A DNA stretch of 64,000 nucleotides from an uncultured Clostridia bacterium (GTDB taxonomy: Bacteria; Bacillota; Clostridia; Oscillospirales; Oscillospiraceae). The number at the start of each line of letters is the position of its first letter. The stretch's first letter is position 1. The notes under the pieces were generated by a model. The model was not told the DNA's origin, made no database searches, and saw only the letters and a list, made by a program, of their open reading frames with translations. Shown here in pieces: positions 18,046 to 26,573 of this stretch. Both the position numbers and the translations under genes were made by a program. The stretch spans positions 1 through 64,000 of the forward strand of contig CAMCNO010000011.1 of NCBI GenBank assembly GCA_945876285.1, read 5' to 3'.

Positions 18046-19995
18046 TTAATAGTCCAGATTTACCGCATACTGTGCGTTTTTCTCGATAAATTCTTTTCTC
18101 GGCTCCACCTTTTCGCCCATGAGGATGGTAAAGGTCTCGTCGGCCTTCACCGCGTCGTCCAGGGTGATGCGCCGCAGGGTCCGCTTCTCCGGGTCCATGG
18201 TGGTCTCCCACAGCTCATGGGGGTTCATTTCGCCCAAGCCCTTGAACCGGGAAATATCCACCTTCACGTTGGGGTTACCGCCCCGCAGCTCGGCGGACAC
18301 GGCGTCCCGTTCCTCGTCGGAGAACGCCACCCGGGTGGTCTTGCCACGGGTCAGCTTGTACAGCGGCGGCACGGCGGAATAGACATAGCCCTGCTCAATG
18401 AGAGGCCGCATGAATCGGAAGAAGAACGTCAGCAGCAGGGTGCGGATGTGGGAACCGTCCACATCGGCATCCGCCATGATGATGACTTTGTGATACCGCA
18501 GCTTGGCGGGGTCGAACTCGTCGCCAATACCGGCGCCCAAGGCGGTGATGACGGGCTGCAGCTTGTCGTTGCCGTAGACCTTGTCTGCCCGGGCCTTTTC
18601 CACGTTCAGCATCTTGCCCCACAGGGGAAGGATGGCCTGGAACCGGGAATCCCGGCCCTGGGTGGCGGAGCCGCCTGCGGAGTCACCCTCAACGATATAA
18701 ATTTCGGTCAGTTCGGGGTTGTTCTCATTGCAGTCCCGCAGCTTGTCCGGCATGGCCGCGCCGCCGAGAGCGGTCTTGCGGCGGATGGACTCCCGGGCCT
18801 TCTTGGCGGCCTCCCGGGCACGGTTTGCGGTCAGTGCCTTATCCAAAATCATCCGGCCCACCTGGGGATTTTCCTCCAGGAAGGTATCCAGCTTGTCAGC
18901 GACGATGTTGTTCACCAGCGTCCGAATTTCGCTGTTGCCCAGCTTGGCCTTGGTCTGTCCCTCAAACTGGGCCTCGGTCAACTTCACAGAAATGACGCAG
19001 GTCAGGCCCTCCCGGCAGTCCTCGCCGGAGACCTTCTCATCGTCCTTCAGCATCTTGATTTTCCGGCCATAGTTGTTCAAGACGGTAGTCAGCGCCCGCT
19101 TGAAGCCCTCCTCATGCATACCGCCCTCGGGGGTGTGGACGTTGTTGGCGAAGGACAGGATCGTCTCGTTATAGCCGTCGTTGTACTGCAGGGCCACCTC
19201 CGCCACGGAATCGTCCTTCTGGCCCGCCATGTAGATGACATCATTGTGCAGGGCGTCCTTGCTCTTGTTCAGCCAGGTGACGAACTCCCGGATGCCGCCC
19301 TCGAAGCACATGTTGTCTTCCTGCTCCTTGCCGGGCCGCTTGTCCACGGTACAGATGCGCAGGCCAGCGTTCAGGAACGCCTCCTCCCGCATCCGGGTGT
19401 GGAGGGTCTCATAGTTGTACACCAGGTCCTCGAACATCTCCGGGTCGGGCTTGAAGGTAACAGTGGTGCCGGTGTGGTCGGTGGTGCCCACAATGGTCAT
19501 CTCCTCCGTCACATGGCCCCGGGAGAACTTCATTTCGTGAATTTTTCCGTCCCGGTGGACCTGGACCGTCAGCCACTCGCTCAGCGCGTTGACGACGGAG
19601 GCGCCCACGCCGTGGAGGCCGCCGGAGACCTTGTAGCCGCCGCCGCCGAACTTGCCGCCGGCATGGAGGACCGTATAGACGACCTCCAGCGCGGGCTTGC
19701 CGGTCTGAGCCTGGATGTCCACGGGAATGCCGCGGCCGTTATCCACAACGGTGATGGTGTCGCCCTCGTTGATCTGTACCAGAATGTCGGTGCAGTAGCC
19801 CGCCAGGGCTTCGTCGATGGCGTTGTCCACGATCTCATACACCAGATGGTGGAGACCGGAGGTGGAGGTAGAGCCGATATACATACCGGGCCGCTTGCGG
19901 ACGGCCTCCAGGCCCTCCAAAACCTGAATTTCGGAGGCGTCATACTCGTTTTGGGTATCCACCGCGGTGGAATTCAAAATCTCATTTTCTGCCAT
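18046..19995 (-). CDS. gyrB: DNA gyrase subunit B
   Basis: 649 residues. GHKL ATPase domain: [10 protein letters not shown] with the catalytic Glu and the ATP-contacting Asn, VDNGRGIP, and the lid [15 protein letters not shown]. The TOPRIM domain has EGDSAGG and DADVDGSHI metal-binding Asp residues, and the C-terminal tail ends in [10 protein letters not shown]. It powers negative supercoiling with GyrA. AAAGGAG lies before the ATG. The upstream leader contains a large hairpin. Confidence 0.98.
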   Translation of the reverse strand: MAENEILNSTAVDTQNEYDASEIQVLEGLEAVRKRPGMYIGSTSTSGLHHLVYEIVDNAIDEALAGYCTDILVQINEGDTITVVDNGRGIPVDIQAQTGKPALEVVYTVLHAGGKFGGGGYKVSGGLHGVGASVVNALSEWLTVQVHRDGKIHEMKFSRGHVTEEMTIVGTTDHTGTTVTFKPDPEMFEDLVYNYETLHTRMREEAFLNAGLRICTVDKRPGKEQEDNMCFEGGIREFVTWLNKSKDALHNDVIYMAGQKDDSVAEVALQYNDGYNETILSFANNVHTPEGGMHEEGFKRALTTVLNNYGRKIKMLKDDEKVSGEDCREGLTCVISVKLTEAQFEGQTKAKLGNSEIRTLVNNIVADKLDTFLEENPQVGRMILDKALTANRAREAAKKARESIRRKTALGGAAMPDKLRDCNENNPELTEIYIVEGDSAGGSATQGRDSRFQAILPLWGKMLNVEKARADKVYGNDKLQPVITALGAGIGDEFDPAKLRYHKVIIMADADVDGSHIRTLLLTFFFRFMRPLIEQGYVYSAVPPLYKLTRGKTTRVAFSDEERDAVSAELRGGNPNVKVDISRFKGLGEMNPHELWETTMDPEKRTLRRITLDDAVKADETFTILMGEKVEPRKEFIEKNAQYAVNLDY

Positions 19996-20031
19996 GGTAT
20001 TCTCCTTTCAAGGGGTCTTTTCCCTACGCAA

Positions 20032-20079
20032 GGCAAGAAGAGCCAGGCCGGAGCCATTTCCGGCCCGTTTCTTCTTGCC
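20032..20079 (-). promoter_or_regulatory. Hairpin in the gyrB leader
   Basis: Outer 10-bp stem (20032-20041/20070-20079) and inner 7-bp stem (20046-20052/20059-20065). There is no T-tract, so it is not a standard terminator; it may be an RNA-stability or processing element, or a supercoiling-sensitive site. Confidence 0.55.
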
Positions 20080-20099
20080 CTAAAAGCAACAGTTGCAAA

Positions 20100-20417
20100 T
20101 TATCTTGAGCCTGCTCTCCTCCACATCCGGTACAGCAGCTCTCCCAGACCTGTCCCCAGCAGAGCCGCCTCGGCGTAGCACATGACAACGACGATCAGAA
20201 GTGCCAGGTAACTGTGGATCATCCAGATCATGATCTGGCAGGCCAGGATCGCCGCGATCAAAAGGCAGGGCAGCCACCATTCGCGCCTGCCTGTTCCCCA
20301 GCGAAGAAATCCGTGCAGGACGGCGAACAACAGGCAGGTACAAGGAAGGAGTACGCGGCTGGGACTGCCGATTTCCCAAAAACGCAGGAGCAGAAGAAAT
20401 GTATTCCAGATTTGCAT
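20100..20417 (-). CDS. Small hypothetical membrane protein
   Basis: 105 residues with about three predicted hydrophobic segments (near 20-35, 48-65 and 67-90) and an Arg-rich C-terminus (LLYRMWRRAGSR). No family recognised. GGAG lies 7 nt before the ATG, and the start follows the remB stop by 1 bp, so it is translationally tied to remB. Confidence 0.7.
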   Translation of the reverse strand: MQIWNTFLLLLRFWEIGSPSRVLLPCTCLLFAVLHGFLRWGTGRREWWLPCLLIAAILACQIMIWMIHSYLALLIVVVMCYAEAALLGTGLGELLYRMWRRAGSR

Positions 20418-20418
20418 G

Positions 20419-20685
20419 TCACAGCTCCAGTTTCTGGCTCTCCGCCCGATTTTTCAGGGTGGAGGTATTCAGCTGGCTCAGGTAGACGATCTGCTCATGG
20501 TACGGATGATCGCAGACCACAAAGGATTTTGGAATATCCCCGGACACATCCAGCACCACGCCGCTTTCCTCGGCGGCGGCCAGATAATCCCTTGTCCGCT
20601 TTCCGTAGCTGCATTTATCCAGATCAAAAATGCCGATAATACGGTGGTCCGATACGATCTCGTTTTGCCCCAGGTGCAGATACAT
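20419..20685 (-). CDS. remB: RemB-like extracellular matrix regulator (YaaB/DUF370 family)
   Basis: 88 residues. MYLHLGQNEIVSDHRIIGIFD matches the YaaB/RemB start, and SQLNTSTLKNRA matches the family end. In Bacillus subtilis remB (yaaB) occupies the same place between recF and gyrB and works with RemA in activating matrix genes. The N-terminal half is typical; a middle stretch (DYLAAAEESGVVLDVSGD) differs. GGAG lies 8 nt before the ATG. Confidence 0.88.
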   Translation of the reverse strand: MYLHLGQNEIVSDHRIIGIFDLDKCSYGKRTRDYLAAAEESGVVLDVSGDIPKSFVVCDHPYHEQIVYLSQLNTSTLKNRAESQKLEL

Positions 20686-20690
20686 GGTAA

Positions 20691-21101
20691 TTACTCCGTT
20701 TCTCCCAGATCGCTGTCGTCAAAATCGTGGGAAATATCATCGGTATCCATGTCTCCCATGATCTCGGTAGTGCGCATCCTGCGCTTGTCCTTGGCGGCCT
20801 CCACGTTCTTGTGGATCAGTTCCTTGACCTCTCGGGGATGCTTCACGTTTTGCAGGTCCAGATGCGGCACGCTCTTGTCAGAGGACACCACGCAGATGGT
20901 CCCCACGCCGAAAATGCGCTGGCCCAGGCTCATGTTCAGCTGCAGGTCCCGGACCCGGTACAGCAGTACCTCGTCCGCCTTGATATTGAAAAAGCCCTTT
21001 TCACAGAACAGCCGGTCCTCACTGAGACGATAACGGGTAAAGGATAAGGGAAGTCCGAAATGACGCTTGCGGTCTTTCCAGAGATATTGGATGGGTTCCA
21101 T
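20691..21101 (-). CDS. PH-domain (YdbS/YdbT-like) protein
   Basis: 136 residues. Residues 8-85 resemble bacterial PH (DUF304) domains: FTRYRLSEDRLFCEKGFFNIKADEVLLYRVRDLQL, then a GVGTICV strand. An acidic tail follows (DMDTDDISHDFDDSDLGETE). It lacks the transmembrane helices usually found with this domain, so it may be soluble. It stands 24 bp from recF and 5 bp from remB in the same operon. Function unknown. Confidence 0.78.
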   Translation of the reverse strand: MEPIQYLWKDRKRHFGLPLSFTRYRLSEDRLFCEKGFFNIKADEVLLYRVRDLQLNMSLGQRIFGVGTICVVSSDKSVPHLDLQNVKHPREVKELIHKNVEAAKDKRRMRTTEIMGDMDTDDISHDFDDSDLGETE

Positions 21102-21125
21102 ACTGCAATCTCCTTTCTGTGTTCC

Positions 21126-22229
21126 TCAACGGATAGCGCCGTGTTCCACATGAAACACTCTGCCGCCCAAAAGCTGCGGCAGGCGGTCATCCTCACAGCA
21201 GGTAATAAAGACCTGCCCGCCGTTGATGCGGTTCAATACAAATTCCTGCCGTTTTGGGTCCAATTCGCTCAAAACATCGTCTAAAAGCAGCACTGGATAC
21301 TCCCCGGTGGCGTTTTTGTAGATTTCCCGCTCCGCCAGCTTCAGCGCCAGGGCCGCTGTCCGGGTCTGCCCCTGGGAGGCATACTGCTTGGCTTCCCGTC
21401 CATCAATGGTGACCAGCAGGTCATCCTTGTGGGGCCCGGAAAGGCACAGCCGGGAAGCCCGCTCCGCCGCCTGATGGGATTCCATATGTTCCCGAAGCTG
21501 CTCCGTCAAAACAGCCACATCCGCCGCCGGGTCGGTGACGGAGGACACCGTCTGGTACTGTATCTCCAGCCGTTCCTTTCCGCCGGAGCACTCCAAATGG
21601 TGAATGGCGGCGTACTCATTCAGCCGGACGGCAAACTGCTGGCGGTAGTGGATGAGCACCGCGCCGAACCTCACCAGCCTCTCATTGAAATCCGGCAAGG
21701 TCGCCAATAAATCAGGCCGTTCCTCCGAATCTCTTAAAATGCGGGTCTTGTGGTCATAGGTCCGGTTGTACTCCGCCAGAGCGGCGGCATACCGGGGTCG
21801 GAGCTGACACAGGGCAGTGTCCATAAATTTCCGCCGGGCCGCAGCGCCCTCCCGGATGAGAAACAAATCCTCCGGGCAGAAAAACACGGTGTTGTAGACC
21901 TCGCTCAGCGCTCCGCTGTTTTTAGCGGGCACCTGATTGACGGACAGCTTCCGCCGCCGGTCCCGGAACAGCTCCACCCGAACCTTAAAATCCCGTTCCC
22001 GGGCAAAGACCTGGGCACAGAGGGACGCGGCGGGCGCGTCGAACCGGATCATCTCCCGGTCCGTCCTGGCCCGGGGAGACTTGCCGCAGGAGAGATAGAC
22101 CAGCGCTTCCAAGAGGTTGGTCTTCCCCTGGGCGTTCTCGCCGAAAATGACATTGCACCGTCCGTCGAAGTCCACCGCCTGACAACCATAGTTTCGGAAG
22201 GAATCCAGCTCCAGCCGGTCAATCCGCAT
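21126..22229 (-). CDS. recF: DNA replication and repair protein RecF
   Basis: 367 residues, SMC-like ATPase that loads RecA at single-strand gaps. Walker A is GENAQGKT, the signature motif [11 protein letters not shown], Walker [12 protein letters not shown]. The gene begins 11 bp inside the end of yaaA. Its last codons contain a near-match to parS (21142-21157), giving the peptide FHVEH. The usual Bacillota neighbours dnaN and yaaA precede it. Confidence 0.97.
   Translation of the reverse strand: MRIDRLELDSFRNYGCQAVDFDGRCNVIFGENAQGKTNLLEALVYLSCGKSPRARTDREMIRFDAPAASLCAQVFARERDFKVRVELFRDRRRKLSVNQVPAKNSGALSEVYNTVFFCPEDLFLIREGAAARRKFMDTALCQLRPRYAAALAEYNRTYDHKTRILRDSEERPDLLATLPDFNERLVRFGAVLIHYRQQFAVRLNEYAAIHHLECSGGKERLEIQYQTVSSVTDPAADVAVLTEQLREHMESHQAAERASRLCLSGPHKDDLLVTIDGREAKQYASQGQTRTAALALKLAEREIYKNATGEYPVLLLDDVLSELDPKRQEFVLNRINGGQVFITCCEDDRLPQLLGGRVFHVEHGAIR
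21142..21157. other. Degenerate parS-like site in recF
   Basis: Matches the 16-bp parS consensus except C at position 5 and A at position 9. It lies about 2.5 kb from oriC; ParB binding is uncertain. Confidence 0.45.
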
Positions 22230-22434
22230 ACGCTACCGTCAGTTCCTGTCCGGCAAAGAGTACCGCGTCACCGGGCCGTATCTTCTTGCCACGCATGGTG
22301 CAGACTTCGCCGTTTACCTGGACCTCGCCTCCCTGAATGCGCTCCTTGGCCTCGCCTCCGGTCTCCACCAGATTGGCGAATTTCAAAAGGTCCTGCAGCT
22401 TGATAAATTCAGTTGTAATGGTGACTTTTTTCAT
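22219..22434 (-). CDS. yaaA: S4-domain RNA-binding protein YaaA
   Basis: 71 residues: [20 protein letters not shown] then the S4 signature [19 protein letters not shown]. The same gene lies between dnaN and recF across Bacillota, where it is linked to ribosome assembly. The ATG at 22434 is 1 bp after the dnaN stop. A GTG 12 nt upstream would overlap dnaN; the ATG gives the family N-terminus. Confidence 0.92.
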   Translation of the reverse strand: MKKVTITTEFIKLQDLLKFANLVETGGEAKERIQGGEVQVNGEVCTMRGKKIRPGDAVLFAGQELTVAYAD

Positions 22435-22435
22435 A

Positions 22436-23551
22436 TCATTCAGCACTCTTCAATCTGACGGGAAGTACCATATAAAGGAAATTTTCCTCTCCCTCGGTGG
22501 GGACGATAATGGCGGGGGAGACCCCGGTATTCAGCTCTATCTTTACCGTATCGGCGGGCGCATACCGCAGCGCCTCCATCAGATAGCGGTTGTTGAAGCC
22601 AATCTCCAGCCCGTTGCCGTCGCCGGAAAGACGGCAGACGTCCTTTGCCTCGCCGTTGCCGGTCTTGGCGGAGAGGTAGACCTTATCGTGGTCAAACATA
22701 CACCGCACCGGGCTTTTCAGCTTTTCGGAAATCACCACGGACACGCGGTCAATGCTGTTGATGAGATCTTTCGTATCGGCGATGACGGTAATGGGGTTTT
22801 TCCGGGGAATGGCGTTCTTGTAATCCAGGAACTCGCCCTCCAGACGGCGGCAGATCAGCTCCGTGCTGCCTACCTCAAACAGGATATGCCGCTTGCCCAG
22901 CGTCACGGCGGCCAGATCATCGGTGTCGCCGCAGATGCCCTTTACTTCATTCAATGCCCCGCCGGGCGCCACAAAGGAGAAGGCGCCGCCTTCGATTTTT
23001 TCAAGAGGCTCCCGCCGGACAGCCAGCCGAAAGCCGTCCACCGCCACCATAGTCAGCCCGGCATCGGCGATCTCAAACAGAGCGCCGGTATGGACGGGAC
23101 GGCTCTCATTGGTGGACACGGCAAAGGCAACCTCTTCGATCATGGCCCGCAGCACCTTCTGCTGGATGGACACGGAATACTCATCCTCCACCTCCGGCAT
23201 ATCCGGGTAATCGGCGGCGGACAGACCCAGAATATCAAAGTCCGCGTCGCCGCAGGCGAGGTGTACCATCATTTTATCATCGGCGGTGAAGGTCACCACA
23301 TCGTCGGGCATCCGGCGGATGATGTCGCCGAACAGACGGGCGTTCAGGACGATGTCGCCGCCCTCCGTCACGTCAGCGGAGACCCGGGTGCGGATGCCGG
23401 TCTTCATGTCGTAGCCGGAAACGGTCAGTTCGCTGTCCGCGTGGAGCAGCAGACCCTCCAGTGCGGGAATGGAGCTTTTGGGAGCCACGGCGCGGCTTGC
23501 CACGGTGATGGCGTTTTGCAGAAGGGCCTTTTCGCAGCTGAATTTCATCAT
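22436..23551 (-). CDS. dnaN: DNA polymerase III beta sliding clamp
   Basis: 371 residues with the three-repeat clamp fold ([25 protein letters not shown], and the C-terminal [11 protein letters not shown] then YMVLPVRL). It tethers polymerase to DNA and recruits other factors. Starts ATG-ATG at 23551/23548 follow AGAGGAA; a GTG at 23560 would leave only 2 nt to the ribosome site. It is separated from dnaA by about 245 bp of origin sequence. Confidence 0.97.
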   Translation of the reverse strand: MMKFSCEKALLQNAITVASRAVAPKSSIPALEGLLLHADSELTVSGYDMKTGIRTRVSADVTEGGDIVLNARLFGDIIRRMPDDVVTFTADDKMMVHLACGDADFDILGLSAADYPDMPEVEDEYSVSIQQKVLRAMIEEVAFAVSTNESRPVHTGALFEIADAGLTMVAVDGFRLAVRREPLEKIEGGAFSFVAPGGALNEVKGICGDTDDLAAVTLGKRHILFEVGSTELICRRLEGEFLDYKNAIPRKNPITVIADTKDLINSIDRVSVVISEKLKSPVRCMFDHDKVYLSAKTGNGEAKDVCRLSGDGNGLEIGFNNRYLMEALRYAPADTVKIELNTGVSPAIIVPTEGEENFLYMVLPVRLKSAE

Positions 23552-23591
23552 AACGTTCACGCTTCCTCTCTGTAGTCAAGTCGGAAAACCG

Positions 23592-23794
23592 CTTTTCAAA
23601 AAGAAAAGAAAAATTTGTTTAGAAAAAAGTAGTCATAGAAGAAAAGAATGTGCAAAACCCTCGAACCATCAGATTTCCCAAGGGTTTTCCCATCCACAGA
23701 AATCTGTCGCGGTATGGGTGGTTTTTCCACAGGGGCGTCGAAGGGAGGTTTCTCCACAGAAAAGTTTTCCTTTTCCACAGTCTGGTGTGGAAAC
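23592..23794. other. oriC: DnaA-box cluster and AT-rich unwinding element between dnaA and dnaN
   Basis: Five DnaA-box-like 9-mers: 23690-23698 (CCATCCACA), 23723-23731 (TTTTCCACA), 23750-23758 (TTCTCCACA), 23771-23779 (TTTTCCACA), and 23786-23794 on the opposite strand (GTTTCCACA). All keep TCCACA (or its complement) but none is the exact TTATCCACA. On the dnaN side lies an AT-rich tract (23592-23648), the likely unwinding element, containing TAG-TCA-TAG triplets at 23630-23638 that may act as DnaA-trios. The layout corresponds to the dnaA-dnaN origin part of Bacillus. Confidence 0.85.
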
Positions 23795-23797
23795 CAA

Positions 23798-25111
23798 TCA
23801 GCGTTTGGAGTTGATGTTGGTCTTGATTTCCTTGACCCGCTCGGCGAAGGAGGAATCCTTCTTCATCTGCTTTTCCACCTGCTTGATGGAATACAGGACC
23901 GTAGAGTGGTCCCGGTTGTCAAAGACCTTGCCGATGTCGTCCAGACTGAGGTTCGTCATGCTGCGGATGAGGTACATGGCGATCTGCCGGGCGGCCACGG
24001 CATCCCGCACCCGCTGCTGGCCCCGTATGACGGATTCATCCAGTCCGTAATACTTGCTGATGCATTCCAGAATGGCCTCGGGGGTGGGGATGTACTCACT
24101 GCTGCGCTTGAGGATATCCTGCATGGCCCGCTCCACGGTCTCCTCATCGGCGTCACTGCCCAGCAGGTCCTTGTAAGCAAGAATTTTGTTGATGGTGCCC
24201 TCTAGCTGGCGGACGTTGGCGGTGACCTTTTCCGCGATGGTAAAGACCACCTTGTCCGGCAGCTCCATGCCCAGCAGCGCCGCCTTGTTCTTCACGATGG
24301 CTACCCGGGTCTCAAAATCGGGAGGCGCCACGTCCACCAGCAATCCCCACTCGAACCGGGTCCGCAGGCGGTCATCCAGCAGAGTCATCTCAGAGGGGGG
24401 ACGGTCGGAGGTCAATACGATCTGGCGGCCGGATTCATACAGATTATTAAAGGTGTGGAAGAATTCCTCCTGGGTCTGCTTCTTGCCGGCGATGAACTGC
24501 ACGTCATCCACCAGCAGCAGGTCGGCCTGGCGGTATTTTTCCCGCATTTCGGCAGTCTTGCCCTCCCGGATGGCGTCCACCAGCTCATTGGTCAGGTCAT
24601 CGCCCTTGACATAGGCGATTTTCGCGTGGGCGTCGTTTTTTCGGATGACGTTGGCGATGGCGTAGATCAGATGGGTCTTGCCCAGGCCTGAGTCACCGTA
24701 AATGAGCAGGGGATTGTAATTCTGGGCCGGATGGTTGGCCACCGCCTGAGACGCGGCGTAGGCCAGCTTGTTGGACGGGCCCACCACAAACGTTTCAAAA
24801 GTGAACTCGTCTGAGGTGAAGCGGTCGCTCTGCTTTTTCACATTGCCCCGGAGTTCCTCAAAGGAGAGGTCGTCCAGGATCTCCACCTCAAAGTCGGTGG
24901 AGAAAATGTCGTGGAGTACGCTTTTGATGTTTTTCAGGAACAGCGACTCGATATAGCCTTTTTTAAAGTCGTTGGCGCAGTGCAGGATAAACGTATTGCC
25001 CCGGATATCCACGGCTTCCAGCTCGTCGAACCAGGTGGCAATGGTCGTCTCCGACAGGTCTTTCTTTAGCTGTTGCAGGACATTGTCCCACACGTCAGCG
25101 ACGGAGTTCAA
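23798..25111 (-). CDS. dnaA: Chromosomal replication initiator DnaA
   Basis: 437 residues with a TTG start. Domain I begins MNSVADVWDNVLQQLKKDL; domain III has Walker A GDSGLGKT (139-146), Walker B LLLVDDVQF and sensor 2 NVRQLEG; domain IV carries R375 and DNRDHSTV (398-405). The usual motif is GRDHTTV or GRDHSTV, so Asn399 replaces the common Gly. The TTG at 25109-25111 is chosen because family similarity begins there and GAGAGGTG lies about 9 nt before it; upstream codons are an AT-rich non-coding tract. Confidence 0.97.
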   Translation of the reverse strand: MNSVADVWDNVLQQLKKDLSETTIATWFDELEAVDIRGNTFILHCANDFKKGYIESLFLKNIKSVLHDIFSTDFEVEILDDLSFEELRGNVKKQSDRFTSDEFTFETFVVGPSNKLAYAASQAVANHPAQNYNPLLIYGDSGLGKTHLIYAIANVIRKNDAHAKIAYVKGDDLTNELVDAIREGKTAEMREKYRQADLLLVDDVQFIAGKKQTQEEFFHTFNNLYESGRQIVLTSDRPPSEMTLLDDRLRTRFEWGLLVDVAPPDFETRVAIVKNKAALLGMELPDKVVFTIAEKVTANVRQLEGTINKILAYKDLLGSDADEETVERAMQDILKRSSEYIPTPEAILECISKYYGLDESVIRGQQRVRDAVAARQIAMYLIRSMTNLSLDDIGKVFDNRDHSTVLYSIKQVEKQMKKDSSFAERVKEIKTNINSKR

Positions 25112-25159
25112 AGGAAAACACCTCTCTCTAGTAAAAAATCTACAAAATAATACCCATTT

Positions 25160-25188
25160 ATTATAGCAAAAAAACGGAGTAGGTGCAA
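25160..25188 (-). promoter_or_regulatory. dnaA promoter
   Basis: Minus-strand TTGCAC (25183-25188), 17-bp spacer, TATAAT (25160-25165), 48 bp before the TTG start. The rest of the AT-rich gap between the dnaA and rpmH promoters (25190-25334) holds no clear DnaA box. Confidence 0.8.
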
Positions 25189-25334
25189 TACTTATTCTAA
25201 TATAAGTTCTGAAAAGAAATGGAAGAGAAAGGGGACTAGATGTAGGGAATTTTAATGAAAGCAACACCATATTTTGAAAATCATACAGGCCAAACAAGGA
25301 AAAACGCCTATTTTTTGAAGTTTTCAAGTTTTTA

Positions 25335-25364
25335 TTGACACCTTTTGCCCGTGTATGCTATACT
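25335..25364 (+). promoter_or_regulatory. rpmH operon promoter
   Basis: TTGACA (25335-25340), 18-bp spacer, TATACT (25359-25364) with an upstream TGC extended -10. It drives rpmH-rnpA-yidD. Confidence 0.87.
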
Positions 25365-25476
25365 AGTCCATGCGTCACAAGGCGCCGAAGAAATGTTTAC
25401 TGCGCCGTTTCTCTGAAACGGTGTCGAGTAAGTGTCATGGAAACATGACCGGAAAACTGACAGGAGGTGTCTCAAC

Positions 25477-25617
25477 ATGGCAACGAAACGTACCTATCAG
25501 CCCAAGAAGCTGCACGGCCAGAAGGTCCACGGCTTCCGCAAGAGAATGGCTACCGCCAACGGCCGTAAGGTCCTGGCCCGCCGCCGCGCCAAGGGCCGTG
25601 CCCGTCTGTCCTACTAA
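25477..25617 (+). CDS. rpmH: 50S ribosomal protein L34
   Basis: 46 residues, highly basic: [20 protein letters not shown] then [18 protein letters not shown]. Length and sequence are standard. The leader from the promoter is about 105 nt. AGGAGG lies 8 nt before the ATG. It is the first gene of the conserved rpmH-rnpA-yidD-yidC-jag series. Confidence 0.98.
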   Translation: MATKRTYQPKKLHGQKVHGFRKRMATANGRKVLARRRAKGRARLSY

Positions 25618-25660
25618 GCGAAACGTCAGGCGCGGGGAGACACTTGAACAGACGCCCTCA

Positions 25661-25695
25661 GGGACGGCGGGAATTGTGAGATTCCTCCGTCCCTA
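25661..25695 (+). promoter_or_regulatory. Hairpin between rpmH and rnpA
   Basis: AGGGACGG pairs with CCGTCCCT around an inner GGAAT/ATTCC helix. No T-tract follows. It is probably a stability or processing hairpin that separates the ribosomal protein message from rnpA. Confidence 0.55.
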
Positions 25696-25753
25696 GAAAA
25701 GTTTTCAAAGGAGCTGTCCAAGCGTCTGAAACACAGCGAACAGAGGGAAGCGT

Positions 25754-26098
25754 ATGAAGCCAGCGGTCACATTAAAACAGAATTATGAGTTTCGCCGGCT
25801 GTATCAGAAGGGCGCGTCATCGGCGGGGAGCTGCATGGTTCTCTACTGCCGGAGAAACAAGCTGGGGCACAACCGTTTGGGGCTGACCGCTTCGGTGAAG
25901 CTGGGCCACGCCGTGGTCCGCAACCGGGCCCGCCGCCGCCTGCGGGAGGTCTACCGGCTGAATTCCAATCGGCTCAGCGCCGGATGGGACATTATTCTGG
26001 TGGCCCGAAGCCGGACGGTGACAGCCTCCTGGAAGGAACTGAACGACACCTTCCTGCGGCTTTGCCGGAAGCTGGAAGTGCTGGAGGACAAGCCGTGA
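25754..26098 (+). CDS. rnpA: Ribonuclease P protein component
   Basis: 114 residues. The RNR motif region is [15 protein letters not shown]. The protein assists the catalytic RNA in maturing tRNA 5' ends. It begins [14 protein letters not shown], a standard family start. The stop overlaps the GTG of yidD by 3 bases. Confidence 0.97.
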   Translation: MKPAVTLKQNYEFRRLYQKGASSAGSCMVLYCRRNKLGHNRLGLTASVKLGHAVVRNRARRRLREVYRLNSNRLSAGWDIILVARSRTVTASWKELNDTFLRLCRKLEVLEDKP

Positions 26099-26304
26099 AG
26101 CACATTTTTATCTGGCTGATCAAATTCTACCGCAAAGCCATCTCCCCTTATACGCCCCGCTGCTGCAACTACATTCCCACCTGTTCCCAGTACGCGTTGG
26201 AGGCCATTGAAAAATACGGCGCCCTGAAAGGCGGCTGGTTGGCATTCAAACGCATCCTGCGCTGCAATCCGTTTCACAAGGGTGGATATGACCCGGTTCC
26301 ATGA
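26095..26304 (+). CDS. yidD: Membrane protein insertion efficiency factor YidD
   Basis: 69 residues, GTG start within the rnpA stop (GTGA). Family motifs: FYRKAISP, CRYxPTCSxYA form as [11 protein letters not shown], and [17 protein letters not shown]. It helps YidC-mediated membrane insertion. The GTG gives the canonical length; longer frames upstream overlap rnpA fully. Confidence 0.95.
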   Translation: MKHIFIWLIKFYRKAISPYTPRCCNYIPTCSQYALEAIEKYGALKGGWLAFKRILRCNPFHKGGYDPVP

Positions 26305-26306
26305 AC

Positions 26307-26467
26307 TCGAAGGGGAGCAGGCTCCCCCTCGAACTCCCCCAGCACCAGTCTGCGGACTGGTGAACGCCGCCCAGGGCGGCTGAGTCAAGGTATTTTTGTC
26401 AGGTACAGAAGGTGAATTGCCCCGCAGGGGCAAGAGAAGCCCCTCTGGAGGGCGTCCTGACAAAAAT
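26307..26467 (+). repeat. Multi-hairpin intergenic element, copy 2
   Basis: Same order as the element at 1742-1860: stem 1 (26307-26317/26322-26332, one mismatch), stem 2 (26343-26350/26355-26362), stem 3 (26366-26371/26375-26380), and outer stem 4 (26392-26403/26456-26467). Stem 4 here encloses 52 nt with two additional hairpins (26417-26423/26427-26433 and 26441-26445/26448-26452) where copy 1 has a 7-nt loop. It lies between yidD and yidC, the rest of this gap (26468-26560) showing no clear feature. Confidence 0.75.
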
Positions 26468-26573
26468 GGTTGGACATTCTTAATTTGCCAGAGACAAATC
26501 AACTGGGGAAACCCAGATTTCCCCTAGTCCCCTTCCTTTGCCTTGACCTCATTTTAATTTGGAGGAAACGCCT

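Noticed and set aside
18013-20178. 721-codon plus-strand frame opposite gyrB
   Set aside because: Shadow of gyrB; no motif, no ribosome site.
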